Shown piece after piece: positions 62,941 to 64,000 of a stretch of 64,000 nt of DNA. Under the pieces are notes generated by a model, which ran no database searches, was not told the origin of the DNA, and was given only the letters and a program-made list of their open reading frames with translations. This DNA comes from Ptiloglossa arizonensis. Its lineage: Eukaryota; Arthropoda; Insecta; Hymenoptera; Colletidae. The DNA is taken from positions 1,612,001 to 1,676,000 of the forward strand of contig NW_027478400.1 in NCBI RefSeq assembly GCF_051014685.1. The letters run 5' to 3'. Within the stretch, counting starts at the first letter, position 1, and every line of letters begins with the position of its first letter. The position numbers and the translations under genes are program-made.

Positions 62941-64000
62941 CAACAACTACTATGGCCTAGGGCAAAAATACACATACCGTCGTAATCGTGCGAGTTTCTG
63001 CATTCAGATGCAATAGGAAATTCTCGAGTTCGTCAATCCTTTCGCGAGATATGGGAGTTGGAAATTAAGGAATGGTTGAGAAACCATCAAAATTTTTGCA
63101 AGTCCGATACGTGAATCCAATAACTACAATGGCCTAGGGCAAAAATACACATACCGTTGTAATCGGGCGAGTTTCAACTTTCAGATGCAACAGGAATTTC
63201 TCGAGTTCGTCAATCCGTTCGCGAGATATGGGAGTTTGAAGTTAAGGAGTGCTTGAGAAACCATCAAAATTTTCGCAAGTCTGATACTCGAAACCAATAA
63301 CTACAAATGCCTAGGGGAAAAATACACATACCATTGTAATCGGGCGAGATTCTACTTTCACATGCAACAGGAATTTCTCGAGTTCGTCAATGCGTTCGCG
63401 AGATATGGCAGTTTGAAGTTAAGGAATGGTTGAGAAATCATCAAAATTTTCGCAAGTCTGATACTCGAATCCAATAACTACTATGGCCTAGGGCAAAAAT
63501 ACACATGCCGTTGTAATCGGGCGAGTTTCTGCTTTCAGATGCAATAGGAATTTCTCGAGTTCATCAATCCGTTCGCGAGATATGGGAGTTCGAAGTTAAG
63601 GAATGGTTGAGAAGTCATCAAAATTTTCGCAAGTCTGATACTCGAAACCAATAACTACAAAGGCCTAGGGGGAAAACACACATATCTTTGTAATCGGGCG
63701 AGTTTCTACTTTCAGATGCAACAGGAATTTCTCGAGTTCGTCAATCCGTTCGCGAGATATGGGAGTTTGAAGTTAAGGAATGGTTGAGAAACCATCAAAA
63801 TTTTCGCAAGTCTGATGCACGACACCAATAACTACAGTGGCCTAGGGGAAAAATACACATACCGTTGTAATCGGGCGAGTTTCAGCTTTCAGATGCAATA
63901 GGAAATTCTCGAGTTCGTCAATCCTTTCGCGAGATATGGGAGTTGGAAGTTAAGGAATCGTTGAGAAACCATAAAAATTTTTGCAAGTCCGATACGCGAA
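62941..64000 (+). repeat. Right-end monomers, last one cut by the window
   Basis: Six monomers (62941, 63118, 63295, 63472, 63649, 63826). They mix X, H-like, AAATGCC and AAAACACAC types without clear HOR order. The final monomer lacks its last 2 bp only because the window stops, so the array continues beyond this edge. It also starts in phase at position 1, so it extends to the left as well. Confidence 0.85.

Larger units (their letters stand above)
1..64000 (+). repeat. 177-bp tandem satellite array, 362 monomers, probable centromeric satellite
   Basis: Every position belongs to a head-to-tail monomer in one orientation. Monomers are taken to start at the CAATAACTAC-like word. Starts are 1, 178, 355; then each following value plus multiples of 177 up to the next break: 525, 1226, 2818, 5652, 21052, 21580, 23703, 27065, 29332, 31803, 33218, 35695, 40473, 43127, 43480, 44895, 46841, 47194, 48609, 52325, 53563, 55509, 60818 and 60994. 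The monomer just before each break carries the indel. The register closes exactly: 362 x 177 minus the summed net indel of 72 bp gives 64,002, and the window ends 2 bp short of that. No inversion or inserted DNA is seen. Centromeric identity is inferred from array purity, monomer length near one nucleosome, and HOR structure. Pericentromeric or other heterochromatin is the alternative. Confidence 0.98.

Noticed and set aside
1..64000. CRISPR array
   Set aside because: Repeats are 177 bp, directly adjacent, without unique spacers, and 362 in number.
1..64000. Known Arabidopsis or Brassica centromeric satellite
   Set aside because: Length is similar (176-180 bp), but the sequence as I remember those families does not align convincingly and the HindIII site AAGCTT is not seen. 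Cucumber also has a 177-bp satellite, but I cannot match it from memory. A database search against plant satellites would settle it.
1..64000. rRNA or tRNA genes, telomere repeats, retrotransposon ends
   Set aside because: The 177-bp register closes through the whole window, leaving no space for other elements. No TTTAGGG or TTAGGG runs or LTR-like ends were seen.

Overview
The whole 64 kb window is one uninterrupted tandem satellite array. Stepping through the sequence by hand, I count 362 head-to-tail monomers of 177 bp, all on the same strand, with the last one cut 2 bp short by the window end. 338 sit exactly on the 177-bp register. The other 24 carry small length changes: mostly -1, three of -7, one of -34, one of -3, one +1 and one +2. 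I found no gene, RNA gene, transposon, CRISPR array, rDNA, telomere repeat or unique DNA. The short open reading frames are by-products of the period, because 177 = 3 x 59 keeps one frame in phase from monomer to monomer.

A pure array with near-nucleosomal monomers and nested higher-order repeats (HORs) is what a eukaryotic centromeric or pericentromeric satellite looks like. The 150-180 bp monomer and the wording of the sequence suggest a plant, but I cannot name the species or the satellite family. Hand counts on the consensus give about 41% G+C and 10 CpGs, which is not CpG-depleted.

Layout. 1-3879: heterogeneous monomers with weak local order. 3880-7067: two copies of a 9-monomer block. 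7068-9722: a two-monomer (G/H) HOR. 9723-21405: a clear 10-monomer HOR (1770 bp) in seven copies of 11, 10, 10, 6, 10, 14 and a partial 3 monomers. 21406-22464: linker block. 22465-29188: a 19-monomer block (3362 bp) in tandem duplicate. 29189-29331: a monomer with a 34-bp deletion. 29332-48608: nested duplications of 1.4-3.9 kb reusing the same monomer cassettes. 48609-55508: another 21-22-monomer duplication pair. 55509-64000: more diverged monomers with local trimer and 7-mer amplifications.

There are no genes to work together. What can be read is how the array was built: hybrid monomers at repeat junctions mark unequal exchange, a patch at about 20.05-20.52 kb matches rare variants 11.9 kb away, and deletions sit on short direct repeats. 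Each monomer also carries a 17-bp segment resembling the vertebrate CENP-B box (12 of 17 positions) and a short hairpin-forming dyad. Both are candidates for centromere function, but neither is shown to act.
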